From CAWGJF01 sp963715745 (GTDB taxonomy: Bacteria; Bacteroidota; Ignavibacteria; Ignavibacteriales; Ignavibacteriaceae): 64,000 nucleotides of DNA. Where the stretch lies: positions 248,001 through 312,000 of the forward strand of contig OY970271.1 of NCBI GenBank assembly GCA_963715745.1, given 5' to 3'. Under the pieces are notes generated by a model. The model did no database searches and had not been told where the DNA came from. It saw nothing but the letters and a program-made list of their open reading frames with translations. The translations under genes were made by a program, and so were the position numbers. Of the stretch, positions 35,025-45,855 are shown piece by piece. Each line of letters starts with the position of its first letter. The first letter of the stretch is position 1.

Positions 35025-35256
35025 GTTTGACCAGTTTTGTATTTTAAGAACTTGTCCACTTATGTTGAACTGCTAATTATCCTTTTCGGTTTTAGACCAG
35101 AAAACAAAAAACTAATTCCCCAAAATTTATCCCTGCTTATAACCATTATTGATTAATTAAATATAAAATGACTTCTTTTATTGTATAAAAAATTTATAAA
35201 GTTTAATTTCTATTAATGGAAATCATTGCTCAATATAAATCTTCAGGAAATTTAAA

Positions 35257-38200
35257 ATGAAAAACATTTTTAGATGTACCGTCTTGTGTATTTTATTTAT
35301 CACATCTGCACAAACAATCTTTGCCCAAAAAAATAATAGTGATTCACTCTTGTCAGATAAAACATTTTCAGGATTGAAACTTCGCAGCATCGGACCAGCA
35401 ATGAGCTCGGGACGAATTGCAGATATTGCAATTAATCCTGAAGACCCGAATGAATGGTATGTTGCTGTTGGTTCGGGCGGGGTGTGGAAGACAACAAATG
35501 CCGGCACAACCTGGAAACCAATATTTGATGACCAGAATTCTTATTCAATAGGGTGTGTAACTATTGATCCGCAAAACATCTTAAATGTTTGGGTTGGAAC
35601 AGGTGAAAATGTCGGCGGGAGACACGTCGGATATGGTGATGGAATTTATCGCAGCACTGACGGAGGTGAAAGCTGGAAAAACATGGGATTAAAAAACTCG
35701 GAGCATATTTCAAAAATAATTGTTCACCCTGAAAATTCTAATATTGTTTGGGTAGCTGCACAGGGGCCTTTGTGGAATAAAGGCGGTGATCGAGGAGTTT
35801 ATAAAACTACAGATGACGGAAAAACATGGAAAAAAGTTTTGGGTGATGATGAATGGGTTGGTGCAACAGATTTAGTTATTGATCAACGAAATCCTGATGT
35901 GCTTTATGCTGCTACCTGGCAGCGCGCTCGTAATGTTGCAATTTATCTTGGCGGCGGTCCCGGCACTGGAATTTATCGTTCAACTGATGGCGGGGATACC
36001 TGGGAAAAACTTACCAAAGGATTACCAGCTTCAAACATGGGAAAAATTGGTCTGGCTATTTCACCCCAAAATCCTGATGTACTCTATGCTGCAATAGAAC
36101 TTGAAAGAAGAACCGGGGGAGTTTTCAAATCGGAAAACCGCGGATCTTCATGGAAAAAAATGTCTGATGCTGTTTCCGGTGCAACAGGACCGCATTATTA
36201 CCAGGAGCTTTATGCAAGTCCGTTTAAATTCGATAAAATTTACCTGGCTGATATACGAATTCAGGTTTCAGAAGATGGCGGGAAAACATTTACACGAATG
36301 AAAGAACGCGAAAAACATTCTGATAATCATGCAATTGCTTTCAGAGATGACGATCCTGATTATTTATTGGTTGGTACGGATGGCGGACTTTATGAAACTT
36401 TTGATCGTGCAGAAAACTGGAGATTTATAGACAATCTTCCTGTAACGCAATTTTATAAAATTGCAGTTGATGATTCAGAACCATTCTATATGATCTATGG
36501 CGGAACTCAGGATAACAGCACAGAAGGGGGACCTTCTCAAACTATGTACACTTATGGAATAAAAAATTCAGACTGGTTTATTATTCGAGGATGGGATGGG
36601 CATCAGCCTGCAACAGAACCCGGAAATCCAAACATAGTTTATGCTGAAGGACAGGAAGGGTTTCTATCAAGAATTGACAGAACAAACGGTGAAACAATAA
36701 CTATTCAGCCGCAGCCCGGTGAAGGAGAAAGTTATGAAAGGTTTAACTGGGACTCGCCTATTCTTGTAAGTCCTCATTCGCCCACCCGATTGTATTTTGC
36801 ATCGCAGCGTGTCTGGCGATCTGAAAATCGCGGAGATAGCTGGAAACCAATTTCCGGTGACTTAACACGAAATGAGGAAAGATTCGCACTGCCAATTATG
36901 GATAATTACTGGAGCTGGGATTCTCCTTGGGATGTTGAAGCAATGTCAAATTACAATACGATAACTTCTCTTGCAGAATCTCCGTTAGTGGAAGGATTAA
37001 TTTATGCCGGAACAGATGACGGATTAATTAATGTAACTGAAGACGGAGGCATAAGCTGGAGAAGAATTGAAGTTGGTTCTCTGCCCGGTGTTCCAATGAC
37101 TGCATTTGTTAATGACATTAAAGCCGATCTGTTTGATGCAAATACAGTTTATGTTGCTCTTGATAATCACAAGCACGGTGATTTTAATCCATATCTTTTA
37201 AAAAGTAGAGACCGTGGAAAAAGTTGGGAATCAATTAAGGGGAATATCCCCGAACGAACTTTGGTGTGGAGGATTGCCCAGGATTATGTTAATCCAAATC
37301 TATTTTTTAGTGCAACAGAATATGGAATTTATTTTACTGTTGATGGTGGACAAGAATGGATAAAACTGAAGGGTGGGGCTCCGACAATTGCTTTCCGGGA
37401 TTTGCAAATAAAAAGAAGTGAGAATGATCTTGTGTGTGCTTCATTCGGAAGAGGTATTTTTATTTTAGATGACTATTCCTGCCTGCGTAATATTTCAAAA
37501 GAAGAGTTGGAAAAAGAATCTATTCTATTTCAACCAGATAGAGCCTGGTGGTACATTCAAAACGATCTGGGAGTTGTACAAGGATCTGAAACTTTCACAG
37601 CTCCGAATCCTCCATTCGGCGCTGTCTTTACTTATTATCTGAAAGATAAATACAAATCACTTAAATCAACTAGGCAAGAAAAAGAGAAGAAAGAAATTAA
37701 GAATAAAGAAAACGTTTCTTTCCCCGGATGGAATGAGCTTGAAAAAGAAAGAAGGGAAGGCGAGCCTAAAATTTGGCTAACTGTTAAAGATGAAGCAGGA
37801 AATGTAGTTCGCCGGGTTGAAGGAAAAAACGAAAAAGGATTTAACCGGGTTGCCTGGGATTTAAGGTGGCCGGCAACTGATGCTATTCTAAATTCATCGG
37901 ATACTTCAAAAAATTATATGGGTGCTATGGTTGCTCCCGGTGAATATAATGTAACTCTTTCAAAAGAAATTGACGGAGTTGCAACTGATTTATCTGCTCC
38001 AATGAAATTCAAAGTTAAAAGGATGTATAAGGGGGCTCTTGATGGTTCAACTCCTGAAATTACCGCAGCATTCTGGCGAGAAACAGATGAACTTAAAAGA
38101 TCAGTTAGTGCGGCAAGTAAATTTTTAAATTCAACATTAACCAAAGTAAGTTTGATGGAAGAAGCGCTGAAGAGAACTCCGGCCGCACCGGGAAATTTAG

Positions 38201-38526
38201 ATAAGCAGCTTTACGATCTTAAACAGGAGCTTTTTGAAATTGATGAAAAGATGAATGGCAGCCGTTCTAAAATTGAAGTCGGAGAAAAAAATAACCCGAC
38301 TGTTTTATCCCGGCTTGATATTTCAACCTGGGGAACTTCCGGTTCCACTTATGGACCAACTGAAAACTTAAAGAGAAACTTAGAAATTGCCGGCTCGGAA
38401 TTCGTTCAACTAAAAAAAGAGCTTGATGAAATCATTAATGTAAAAATACCGGTTGTTGAAAAAGCTTTAATGGATGCCGGCGCTCCATGGGTTGTCGGAC
38501 AGCCAATACCGGAATATAAGCCTTAA
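35257..38526 (+). CDS. secreted VPS10/sortilin-type BNR beta-propeller protein (sialidase-like fold)
   Basis: The 1089-residue protein has a signal peptide (ILFITSAQTIFAQ). Residues 45-740 hold at least ten BNR/Asp-box style repeats: GGVWKTTNAGTTWKP, GIYRSTDGGESWKN, GVYKTTDDGKTWKK, GVFKSENRGSSWKK and others. The C-terminal 300 residues include a KEKKEIKNKE linker, a beta domain with FNRVAWDLRWPATD, and a helical segment. Such proteins are usually called exo-sialidase-like, but the catalytic arginine triad of sialidases is not apparent, so a binding or scaffolding role is as likely. No T9SS domain is seen at the end. Confidence 0.88.
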   Translation: MKNIFRCTVLCILFITSAQTIFAQKNNSDSLLSDKTFSGLKLRSIGPAMSSGRIADIAINPEDPNEWYVAVGSGGVWKTTNAGTTWKPIFDDQNSYSIGCVTIDPQNILNVWVGTGENVGGRHVGYGDGIYRSTDGGESWKNMGLKNSEHISKIIVHPENSNIVWVAAQGPLWNKGGDRGVYKTTDDGKTWKKVLGDDEWVGATDLVIDQRNPDVLYAATWQRARNVAIYLGGGPGTGIYRSTDGGDTWEKLTKGLPASNMGKIGLAISPQNPDVLYAAIELERRTGGVFKSENRGSSWKKMSDAVSGATGPHYYQELYASPFKFDKIYLADIRIQVSEDGGKTFTRMKEREKHSDNHAIAFRDDDPDYLLVGTDGGLYETFDRAENWRFIDNLPVTQFYKIAVDDSEPFYMIYGGTQDNSTEGGPSQTMYTYGIKNSDWFIIRGWDGHQPATEPGNPNIVYAEGQEGFLSRIDRTNGETITIQPQPGEGESYERFNWDSPILVSPHSPTRLYFASQRVWRSENRGDSWKPISGDLTRNEERFALPIMDNYWSWDSPWDVEAMSNYNTITSLAESPLVEGLIYAGTDDGLINVTEDGGISWRRIEVGSLPGVPMTAFVNDIKADLFDANTVYVALDNHKHGDFNPYLLKSRDRGKSWESIKGNIPERTLVWRIAQDYVNPNLFFSATEYGIYFTVDGGQEWIKLKGGAPTIAFRDLQIKRSENDLVCASFGRGIFILDDYSCLRNISKEELEKESILFQPDRAWWYIQNDLGVVQGSETFTAPNPPFGAVFTYYLKDKYKSLKSTRQEKEKKEIKNKENVSFPGWNELEKERREGEPKIWLTVKDEAGNVVRRVEGKNEKGFNRVAWDLRWPATDAILNSSDTSKNYMGAMVAPGEYNVTLSKEIDGVATDLSAPMKFKVKRMYKGALDGSTPEITAAFWRETDELKRSVSAASKFLNSTLTKVSLMEEALKRTPAAPGNLDKQLYDLKQELFEIDEKMNGSRSKIEVGEKNNPTVLSRLDISTWGTSGSTYGPTENLKRNLEIAGSEFVQLKKELDEIINVKIPVVEKALMDAGAPWVVGQPIPEYKP

Positions 38527-38572
38527 CTAAGTTTGTTGGTTAATAATTTTTGAGGCACAGAATTAATCTTGG

Positions 38573-38998
38573 TTACAATTTTTCTGCTTTAAACGTGCCT
38601 CTGTTTGAAGCTACAATTAAATTAGTCCACAGCCATTCGCCTGATATATTTCCATTTTTAAGTTCCCCGGTTAACTCTGTGTAACTTTCAGGATAATCGG
38701 GATTGAGATTAATATATATTGAAACATTTTCAATCCGGCCATTCAAATAGCCGTTGCCAAACTGTGATCCGCAAGTAGAACAATTGTGGACATTTCGAAT
38801 TGACCAGTTTCCCTCAACTGTTCCCGAATCAGTTTTAAAAATATATAAACTCCCCTCCCCAACCAGGTTTCCAACTATATCATAACTTCTGTATGAATAT
38901 TTTCCCAGTTCGGTTATTCCGGTTTTTTCAACCGTTGAACAAGAAAAAAATATAACTGCTGATATTATTAATGATAGAATTAAACTAAAATTTTTCAT
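38573..38998 (-). CDS. lipoprotein of unknown function
   Basis: I start at the ATG at 38998 (KNFSLILSLIISAVIFFSC), which gives a standard lipobox IFFSC; the nine codons upstream in frame look spurious. The 141-residue product has a single beta-rich domain (GKYSYRSYDIVGNLVGEGSLYIFKTDSG ... NGNISGEWLWTNLIVASNRGTFKAEKL) and a C-x2-C pair (NCSTCGS). It resembles small periplasmic beta-barrel lipoproteins. Function unknown. Confidence 0.72.
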   Translation of the reverse strand: MKNFSLILSLIISAVIFFSCSTVEKTGITELGKYSYRSYDIVGNLVGEGSLYIFKTDSGTVEGNWSIRNVHNCSTCGSQFGNGYLNGRIENVSIYINLNPDYPESYTELTGELKNGNISGEWLWTNLIVASNRGTFKAEKL

Positions 38999-39117
38999 GT
39001 TTGACTTCTCTGCTCTGTTTTTCATTAATTTTCCCTTAAAGAAAATACATTTAATAAGTAAGAAATCAACAGATTAAAAAAGAACTTGTCGGGAAATGAT
39101 TAAAGGAAGTGATATTA

Positions 39118-40197
39118 TTACTTGTTCAGATAAAAACCAGCTGATAAAAATCCAACCCAGTGATGATAAGAATACGGCGCGGTTATTCCCATTTCTGAAT
39201 CTTTGAATGGAAGAACTCCTCCGGTCATTGTGTCAGAATATTTGAAAACTTTTCCATTTACTGATTTTCCATTCTCATTTACAATCTTATTTACCGTAAG
39301 CAATCCGAAAACAATTGGATATCTTCCGCACCAGAGAGGACAATTTTTTGTAACGCCGGCTTCAGGCCATAGTTCATCAGAAAAATTTTTAATTTTTTCA
39401 TTTGTTAGTAATCCATTAAATGATTCATTAGCAATTCTTTTATCATTATCAGTTGCTTTTGTATGAGCGTTTTCATCAAGTCCGTAAGGCTGATTATCAA
39501 AATCTTCTCCGTAATGATTGGCATCATTTGAAATAAGAAAGAAAATGTCTTTGCCTAACTTTAAATTATTTTCTTTTATATAACCGGAAATTATTTCAGC
39601 CAATTTTTCACTCAAAGAATCCATTCTTTCAAATGGCATTCCGGTTACCATAATTGGAGTGATTTTAACATCGCGATTATAATGCTGCAGAAACGGAATT
39701 AATCCTTCGATTGAATGCTCAAGGCTTTGAGCTTTATTGCTAACTATATAATACTGCTGATCAAGTTTATGTTTTATTACTTCTCTTAAAGGTGAAACTT
39801 CTATATCACTGTAAGGTCCCTGCCATTTATCAAACTCATCAAAAATTAAAACGTTCCCTGGATCGTTCATGGCTTTTCTAACGGTTCCGTGTGTTACACC
39901 GAAGATCACAACCTCTTTTGCATGAATAAGTTTGTAAAGAGGGTAATAAATTTTCCCCGCATATAAATAATCATCATGCGGAGAAATTCCGGCAACCAAG
40001 TTTTCTGAATTAAACCTGCCTGTCCGGTAGGCAGGATTATCATCTGTGCAGTTTTGATCAAGCCAACTGATAAACTTATCAAATTGTTTTGCGTTCCAGC
40101 AGTAACCAACATTATCCCGGACTGGTCTGGTTGTTTGAGAAAAAATTAAATTGTTCATCAGGAAAAAAAACAGGAGAATTATTATATGATTTCGCAT
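39118..40197 (-). CDS. secreted Memo-family (AmmeMemoRadiSam system protein B) protein
   Basis: I use the ATG at 40197 (MRNHIIILLFF), one codon after a TTG. The 359-residue protein has a signal peptide (LFFFLMNNLIFSQ) and a Memo-like domain: VAGISPHDDYLYAGKIYYPLY, VVIFGVTHG, GLIPFLQHY and the histidine/aspartate motif ISNDANHYGEDF. Cytosolic Memo proteins bind metal and resemble dioxygenases; a signal-peptide version is less usual. Inside the gene (40015-40035) lies an in-frame copy of the CCTGCCT...AGGCAGG palindrome, encoding PAYRTGR. It is downstream of tolC with 8 nt between and may be part of that operon. Confidence 0.85.
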   Translation of the reverse strand: MRNHIIILLFFFLMNNLIFSQTTRPVRDNVGYCWNAKQFDKFISWLDQNCTDDNPAYRTGRFNSENLVAGISPHDDYLYAGKIYYPLYKLIHAKEVVIFGVTHGTVRKAMNDPGNVLIFDEFDKWQGPYSDIEVSPLREVIKHKLDQQYYIVSNKAQSLEHSIEGLIPFLQHYNRDVKITPIMVTGMPFERMDSLSEKLAEIISGYIKENNLKLGKDIFFLISNDANHYGEDFDNQPYGLDENAHTKATDNDKRIANESFNGLLTNEKIKNFSDELWPEAGVTKNCPLWCGRYPIVFGLLTVNKIVNENGKSVNGKVFKYSDTMTGGVLPFKDSEMGITAPYSYHHWVGFLSAGFYLNK

Positions 40198-40205
40198 CAA
40201 ATCAT

Positions 40206-41522
40206 TTATTCCGTTTTAATTAGTTGTCCGCTTATCCTCAGCAGTTCCGTCTCTGCTGTTTTTGCATCGAACTGTGCAGAGACCAACCTGCTTTTTGCAT
40301 CGATTAGTTTTCTTTGGGTTTCCCGGAATTCAAGCGGTGTTATGTTTCCAAGCTTCAGTCTTTCTAAAGCAATATCAACACTTTCTTCTGCGATTGTCAG
40401 ATTTTCTTCTTCAAGCTGGATGAGCTGAAGACTATTTAAATATTTTTTATAAGTATTTAGAAGATTTGCTTCAATAAAAATTTTTGCCTGACTGAATTTT
40501 AACCGACTGCTTTCAACATCAATTTTCGCATTTTCAATTTTCCTGCTTGTATTAAGACCATTAAACAAATTCAGTGAAGCTGAAATACCGTAACTCAGAC
40601 TATAATTTTTATTGGACTTTACAAACCCGGCTTCAGATTCAGAGTTGGTATAATTATACCCGCCGATCATTGAAATTGTAGGGAACCATTCGGATCTTGC
40701 AAGTCCCAGGTTTATTTCAGAAAGATTTAAATTCTTCTGTGCTATATCAAGGGTCGTGTTTCTGTCAAGGGTCAAGCTTTTCAGTTCATCAAGATTAAGA
40801 TTTCTATTTACCAAAATCGTATCGCTTAGATTGAAATCGGAATCAACGCTTCTTCCCATTAATTGATTGAGAGATACTTTTAACTGTTCATAAGTCAATT
40901 CTTCTTTTAGCAGATTTGAACGGTCTTCGTTCAAATCAACCTGTGCTTGTCTCAAATCAAACTTACTTCCTGTGCCGACATCTTTTTTTGATTCTGATAT
41001 TCTCACTCTTTCTTCAGAGATTGTGATTGTTTCCTTAAGAACATCCAGCACTTGCATTTCTCTTATAAGGTTATAAAACGTTTCCGTAACGTCTGCAATA
41101 CTGTTTTCAACTTCAGATTTATAATTTATTTTCCCAATTCTTTTCAGTTCCTTCAGTGCGTCCAGGTTCCCAAACATCTGAAGTCCATCAAATATTGTCC
41201 AGTTAAGATTCATTCCCGCTGTTATGTTGGTAGATTTTGCACCGGTTCTGTCAATTGTTCTGCCGTCAAAGTACTCCTGCTTTGTGTCATTAGAGCTTTT
41301 TATGTAAGATCCAGTTGCATCGATTGTTGGTAAAAATCCAGCATTACCGATAGTTGAATTGTTTTCAGCGATTTCAGATTCGTTTCGCGCAATTCTGATA
41401 GAAAAATTATTGGATAAGGTAATTTCGATTGCTTTCTCAAGCGTAAGTGTTTCCTGACTAAAAGATTCAGCACCACAAAGAGATAATAAAATTAAAAAGC
41501 TGATAAAGTGTTTTGATTTCAT
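40206..41522 (-). CDS. TolC-family outer-membrane efflux protein
   Basis: I start at the ATG at 41522 (KSKHFISFLILLSLCGAESFSQ), which gives a signal peptide; the longer frame overlaps the pump gene. The 438-residue mature protein has the duplicated TolC pattern: LTLEKAIEITLSNNFSIRIARN, then long helices (RVRISESKKDVGTGSKFDLRQAQVDLNEDRSNLLK) and the repeat half RLKLGNITPLEFRETQRKLIDAKSRLVSAQ. TolC trimers form the outer-membrane exit duct of tripartite pumps. It is directly downstream of the RND pump and adaptor genes. Confidence 0.93.
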   Translation of the reverse strand: MKSKHFISFLILLSLCGAESFSQETLTLEKAIEITLSNNFSIRIARNESEIAENNSTIGNAGFLPTIDATGSYIKSSNDTKQEYFDGRTIDRTGAKSTNITAGMNLNWTIFDGLQMFGNLDALKELKRIGKINYKSEVENSIADVTETFYNLIREMQVLDVLKETITISEERVRISESKKDVGTGSKFDLRQAQVDLNEDRSNLLKEELTYEQLKVSLNQLMGRSVDSDFNLSDTILVNRNLNLDELKSLTLDRNTTLDIAQKNLNLSEINLGLARSEWFPTISMIGGYNYTNSESEAGFVKSNKNYSLSYGISASLNLFNGLNTSRKIENAKIDVESSRLKFSQAKIFIEANLLNTYKKYLNSLQLIQLEEENLTIAEESVDIALERLKLGNITPLEFRETQRKLIDAKSRLVSAQFDAKTAETELLRISGQLIKTE

Positions 41523-41541
41523 CTTTATGTTTATACAATTT

Positions 41542-44500
41542 TTATTTGCTTGCAAAAACTGTTTCTTCTTTAACTTCTGACTGCTCTGTTACATTAGAAA
41601 CAGTTGCGGTTTTCCTTGACAGGTATGAATAAACTGCAGGAACTATGAGCAGCGTTAAAAATGTTGAAAAGATTAATCCGCCGATTACTGCAATTCCCAT
41701 AGACACTCTGCTTTCGGAACCGGCACCGAGGGCAAGTGCGATTGGTAAAATTCCAAGTACGGTAGATAAACTTGTCATTAGAATAGGACGAAGTCTTGCT
41801 GCGGCAGCATCTTTAATTGCCTCTATTTTTGAAAGTCCTGCGGCTTTACGCTGATTTGCAAATTCAACAATTAAAATTCCATTTTTTGTAACTATACCAA
41901 TCAGCATAATAATTCCGATTTCACTAAAGATGTTTAATGTTTGGTTAAAATACCAAAGTGAAATAAGTGCGCCGAAAATTGCGAGCGGCACTGTGAATAA
42001 AATTATAAATGGGTCTCTGAAGCTTTCAAACTGTGCGGCAAGAACAAGATAAATGAATCCAATCGCAAGAAGAAAAGCAAACAATAGACTTGACGAACTT
42101 TCAGCATAATCTTTTGATGCGCCGCTTAAAGAAGTTGAAAATGTTTCATCCAAAACCTGTGAGGCAATTTTATCCATTTCTTTAATGCCGTCACCTATTG
42201 TTTTGCCGGGAGCTAATCCTGCAGATACCGTTGCTGAAACATACCGGTTAAACCTGTAAAGCTGCGGCGGTGCGCTTTGTTCAGTCAATGAAACGACATT
42301 ATCAAGCTGAATCAATTCACCTTTATTATTAGCAACATACAACGACTTCAAATCAATCGGCGCATTTCTTTTATTACGAATTAGCTGCCCGATAACCTGA
42401 TACTGTTTTCCGTCTTTTATAAAATATCCAAATCTCTGCCCGCTGAATGCAGCTTGAATCGTTTGCGCTATATCAATTGTGGAAACACCAAGGTCTCTTG
42501 CACGTTGCCTGTCAATTGCAAGTTTTATTTCCGGCTTGTTGAATTTCAGATTTGCATCAACGATTGTGAACATCGGATCTTTTTGTGCAACTTCCATAAA
42601 CTTCGGAAGATATTCTCTAAGCTTTTCAAAGTTAGGAGCCTGAATTACATATTCAACCGGCAACCCGCCTCTTCTTTGTCCAATAGATTGCTGCTGCGTT
42701 GCAAATACACGTGCTTCTGTCATCTGTGATAGAACGGGTGTTATATCCTCTGCTATTTGCTGTTGTGAACGTTGACGTTCATCCGGCTTTGTTAGAATTA
42801 TAAATGCAAATCCTGAATTAACAGAGCTTGAAGCACCAAAACCAGGTGAAGTCACCGAAATAATGGCGTCTCTTTCCGGGATATCATTTTTTAAAGTTTG
42901 AATCAGCTTGTCCATAAAGTGATCCATATAATCAAAGGATGATCCTTCCGGACCTGTAACATATAGCCTGATTCCGCTTCGGTCTTCAAGTGGTGCAAGT
43001 TCTGAAGGAATTAATGTAAAGAAGAGATATATCAACCCAAGAGATAAACCCATGATTAAAAATGCAGTCCATCTTTTAGCAAGAAATGCATCCAAAGAAT
43101 TTCTGTATGTTTTATTTAGTTTGATGAAGAAGGGTTCGGTTTTATTATAAAACCAATTATGCTTATCCCTTCCTTTAAAATTCTTGAGCCGAGCATTGGT
43201 GTAAGAGTTAAAGCAATAAATGCAGAAATAATTACAGAACCGGCTATTACTATTCCGAACTCGCGAAATAATCTGCCGGTTAATCCCTGTAGAAAAATTA
43301 TTGGAAGGAATACTGAAGCCAACGCAACTGTAGTTGAAATGATTGCAAAGAAAATTTCAGCAGAGCCCTTTCTCGCAGCTTCATCAGGATGAAGTCCTTC
43401 TTCTATTTTAGCATAAATGTTTTCAAGTACAACTATAGCATCATCAACCACGATTCCAATCGCCAGCACAATTCCGAGTAATGTTAAAACATTGATTGAA
43501 AAGTCTGCAATGTACATTATAAAAAAAGCACCAATCAAAGAAATCGGGATGGCAATAACCGGGATTACGGTTGTTCGCCAGTTCCTTAAAAAGAGAAAGA
43601 TAATTAATACGACCAGTCCAAATGCAACAAATATTGTTTGCTCAACTTCGGAAATAGAATCACGGATATAGTCTGTTACATCAAATCCGATCCCAGTTTT
43701 AATGTCTGGTGGAAGTTCTTTTTTTATTTGTGCAAGGCGTTTATAAAACTCGTCCGTTATTGCAATGTTGTTTGCGCCGGGCTGAGCAATTAATACAACT
43801 CCAACCATTGGAGTGCCGTCTCTTTTAAAACTGTTCTTTCATTCTCAGCACCAAGCTCTGCATATCCAACATCTTTTAATCTTACAATATTTCCTTTGTT
43901 TTCTTTAATGATAAGGTCATTAAATTCTGCAGCATCATGCAGTCTGCCTATCGTTCTGATTGAAAGCTCGGTTTTATTTCCCTCGATTAATCCTGACGGA
44001 AGTTCAACGTTTTCCCGTGTTACAGCATTCTTCACATCAAGCGGAGTTAAATGATACGCAGCCAGTTTGGAAGGATCGAGCCACAATCTCATTGAATATT
44101 TTTTTTCGCCCCAAACATTTACCGCGCTGACACCGGGTATGGTTTGAAATCTCTCTTTAAAAACATTATTCGCAAGCTCTGTGAGCTGAAGCAGGTTTCT
44201 TGTGTCGCTTTGAATATTCAGAAACACAATCGGTGAAGCATCGGCATCGGCTTTGGAAACAATCGGTGGTTCAACGTCGGGAGGTAAATTTCTGACAGCC
44301 CGCGAAACTTTATCGCGAACATCATTTGCTGCTGTTTCAAGATCAACATCGATATCGAATTCCACAGTTATAGTGCTTCTGCCGTCTCGGCTTACTGAAG
44401 TCAGAGAACGTATCCCGGCAATTCCATTAATTGATTCTTCAAGCGGTTCGGTAATTTGCGACTCGATTACATCTGCATTCGCACCTATGTAGCTTGTACT

Positions 44501-44641
44501 TACTGTGATTATCGGTGGATCAACAGAAGGATATTCACGTACGCCGAGGTAAGTGTATCCCAATAAACCCAAAACTACAATTGCAATCGACATTACAATT
44601 GCAAGCACGGGTCTTCTTATGCTTAATGATGAAAGGCTCAT
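41542..44641 (-). CDS. RND (AcrB-type) efflux pump inner-membrane subunit, two frameshifts
   Basis: The gene reads as one protein of about 1030 residues split into three frames: 283 (44641-43790), 230 (43808-43116) and 517 residues (about 43170-41542). The first break is at TTTTAAAA 43823-43830 (after ENERTVLK, continuing RDGTPMVGVVLIAQPGANN). The second is near 43173-43180 (after GSRILK, continuing GRDKHNWFYNK). Each is repaired by one added base. Family features are all present: N-terminal RRPVLAIVMSIAIVVLGLLGY, DDAIVVLENI in the proton-path helix, and LIGIVTKNGILIVEFANQ. The start overlaps the adaptor stop (TAATG). Confidence 0.93.
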
Positions 44642-45705
44642 TATTCAAGCTCCGATATCGATACAGGCATTCCTGGTCTTAGCTGCAGCATTCCTGAAGT
44701 AATAATTGTATCTCCTTCGCTTACTCCGGAAGTTAGCTGAACATTAACGTCAGTTCTTATCCCAGTTTCAACCTGCTGAGGAACGGCGCTTCCATTTTTG
44801 TAAAGAAAAACTTTTTGCCCTTTAATATCGGGGATCAATGCTTCAGAGGGAACCAGGATTGCGTTTTCAATTTTCTTTAAAACCAATTCAATATTCGCAA
44901 ATGAACCTGGAAGAATTTCTCTGCCTGTGTTTGAACAAAGTGCGCGTATTTGTAATGTTCTTGTTACGGGATCTATTTTTGGTTCTATTGCATAAACTTT
45001 ACCGATGTATTTTTTATTATTTCCTGTAATTGTAAAGTTGATTTCATCACCCACTTCAACCATTGATGAATATCTTTCAGGAATTGAAAAATCTATTTTA
45101 ATTGGATTAATATTCTGCAAGCTTGCAATAATCATTGAGTTATTAACAAAGCTACCTTCACTCACATTTTTTAAACCGACAATTCCGCTAAACGGAGCCC
45201 GGATTTCTGTTTTGTCAATCCGTGCTTTAATCAGCTCGACTTCTGCCTGGTTTACCTGAAGCTGGTTTGCCGTCATATCATAATCTTCCTGGCTGATAGC
45301 TTCTTTTTCAAGTAATTGTTTCTGTCTGTATTCGGTATCTTTCTGAAGTTCAAGTCTTGATTTTGCACTCTGCAACTGGGCCTGTAAATCAGCATCATTA
45401 ATTTTTACAAGCAAGTCTCCTGCTTTCACATAACTACCTTCGCGAAAAAAAATCTTTGTTATCTTCCCATCAACTTCACTCTTCAAATCAACTTCCTCAT
45501 TGGCAAGAATGGTTCCTGTTGTTAAAACTTTACTATCAAGCACTTCATATTTTGTAATGTGTGCCCTTACCTGAAGAGGCCCGGCTGATCCCCGTCCTGT
45601 TGAATTTGAATTGCCTTCAGTAGATTTCAGTTTAGGAATTGCAAGCAGGATTATTACAACCGCAACAGCAGCAAGAATTAAGATTGTTTTTGTTTTCTTT
45701 TTCAT
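44641..45705 (-). CDS. efflux RND periplasmic adaptor (HlyD/AcrA type)
   Basis: The 354-residue protein has an N-terminal anchor (ILILAAVAVVIILLAIPKL). The biotinyl-lipoyl halves are GTILANEEVDLKSEVDGKITKIFFREGSYVKAGDLLVKI and IRAPFSGIVGLKNVSEGSFVNN, which flank a helical hairpin (LQAQLQSAKSRLELQKDTEYRQKQLLEKEAISQEDYDM). A beta-barrel and a membrane-proximal domain ending GMLQLRPGMPVSISELE follow. It bridges the RND pump and TolC. It is the first gene of the adaptor-pump-tolC operon. The drug or lipid exported is not predictable. Confidence 0.94.
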   Translation of the reverse strand: MKKKTKTILILAAVAVVIILLAIPKLKSTEGNSNSTGRGSAGPLQVRAHITKYEVLDSKVLTTGTILANEEVDLKSEVDGKITKIFFREGSYVKAGDLLVKINDADLQAQLQSAKSRLELQKDTEYRQKQLLEKEAISQEDYDMTANQLQVNQAEVELIKARIDKTEIRAPFSGIVGLKNVSEGSFVNNSMIIASLQNINPIKIDFSIPERYSSMVEVGDEINFTITGNNKKYIGKVYAIEPKIDPVTRTLQIRALCSNTGREILPGSFANIELVLKKIENAILVPSEALIPDIKGQKVFLYKNGSAVPQQVETGIRTDVNVQLTSGVSEGDTIITSGMLQLRPGMPVSISELE

Positions 45706-45855
45706 TATAAATTTTTAATTGAATACTTAGAAACATAATTAAATTGAGGGTGTCTTTACAATATAAAAAATTGGAATATGTATGTCCCAATTATTTCAAA
45801 ATAATTGAAATCTTTGTTCAGAAAATTTCTTGCGGAATATTAAATGGGCTTTGCT

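Noticed and set aside
43116..44641. Three separate short RND proteins
   Set aside because: The pieces form one collinear RND pump; the breaks are single-base frameshifts.
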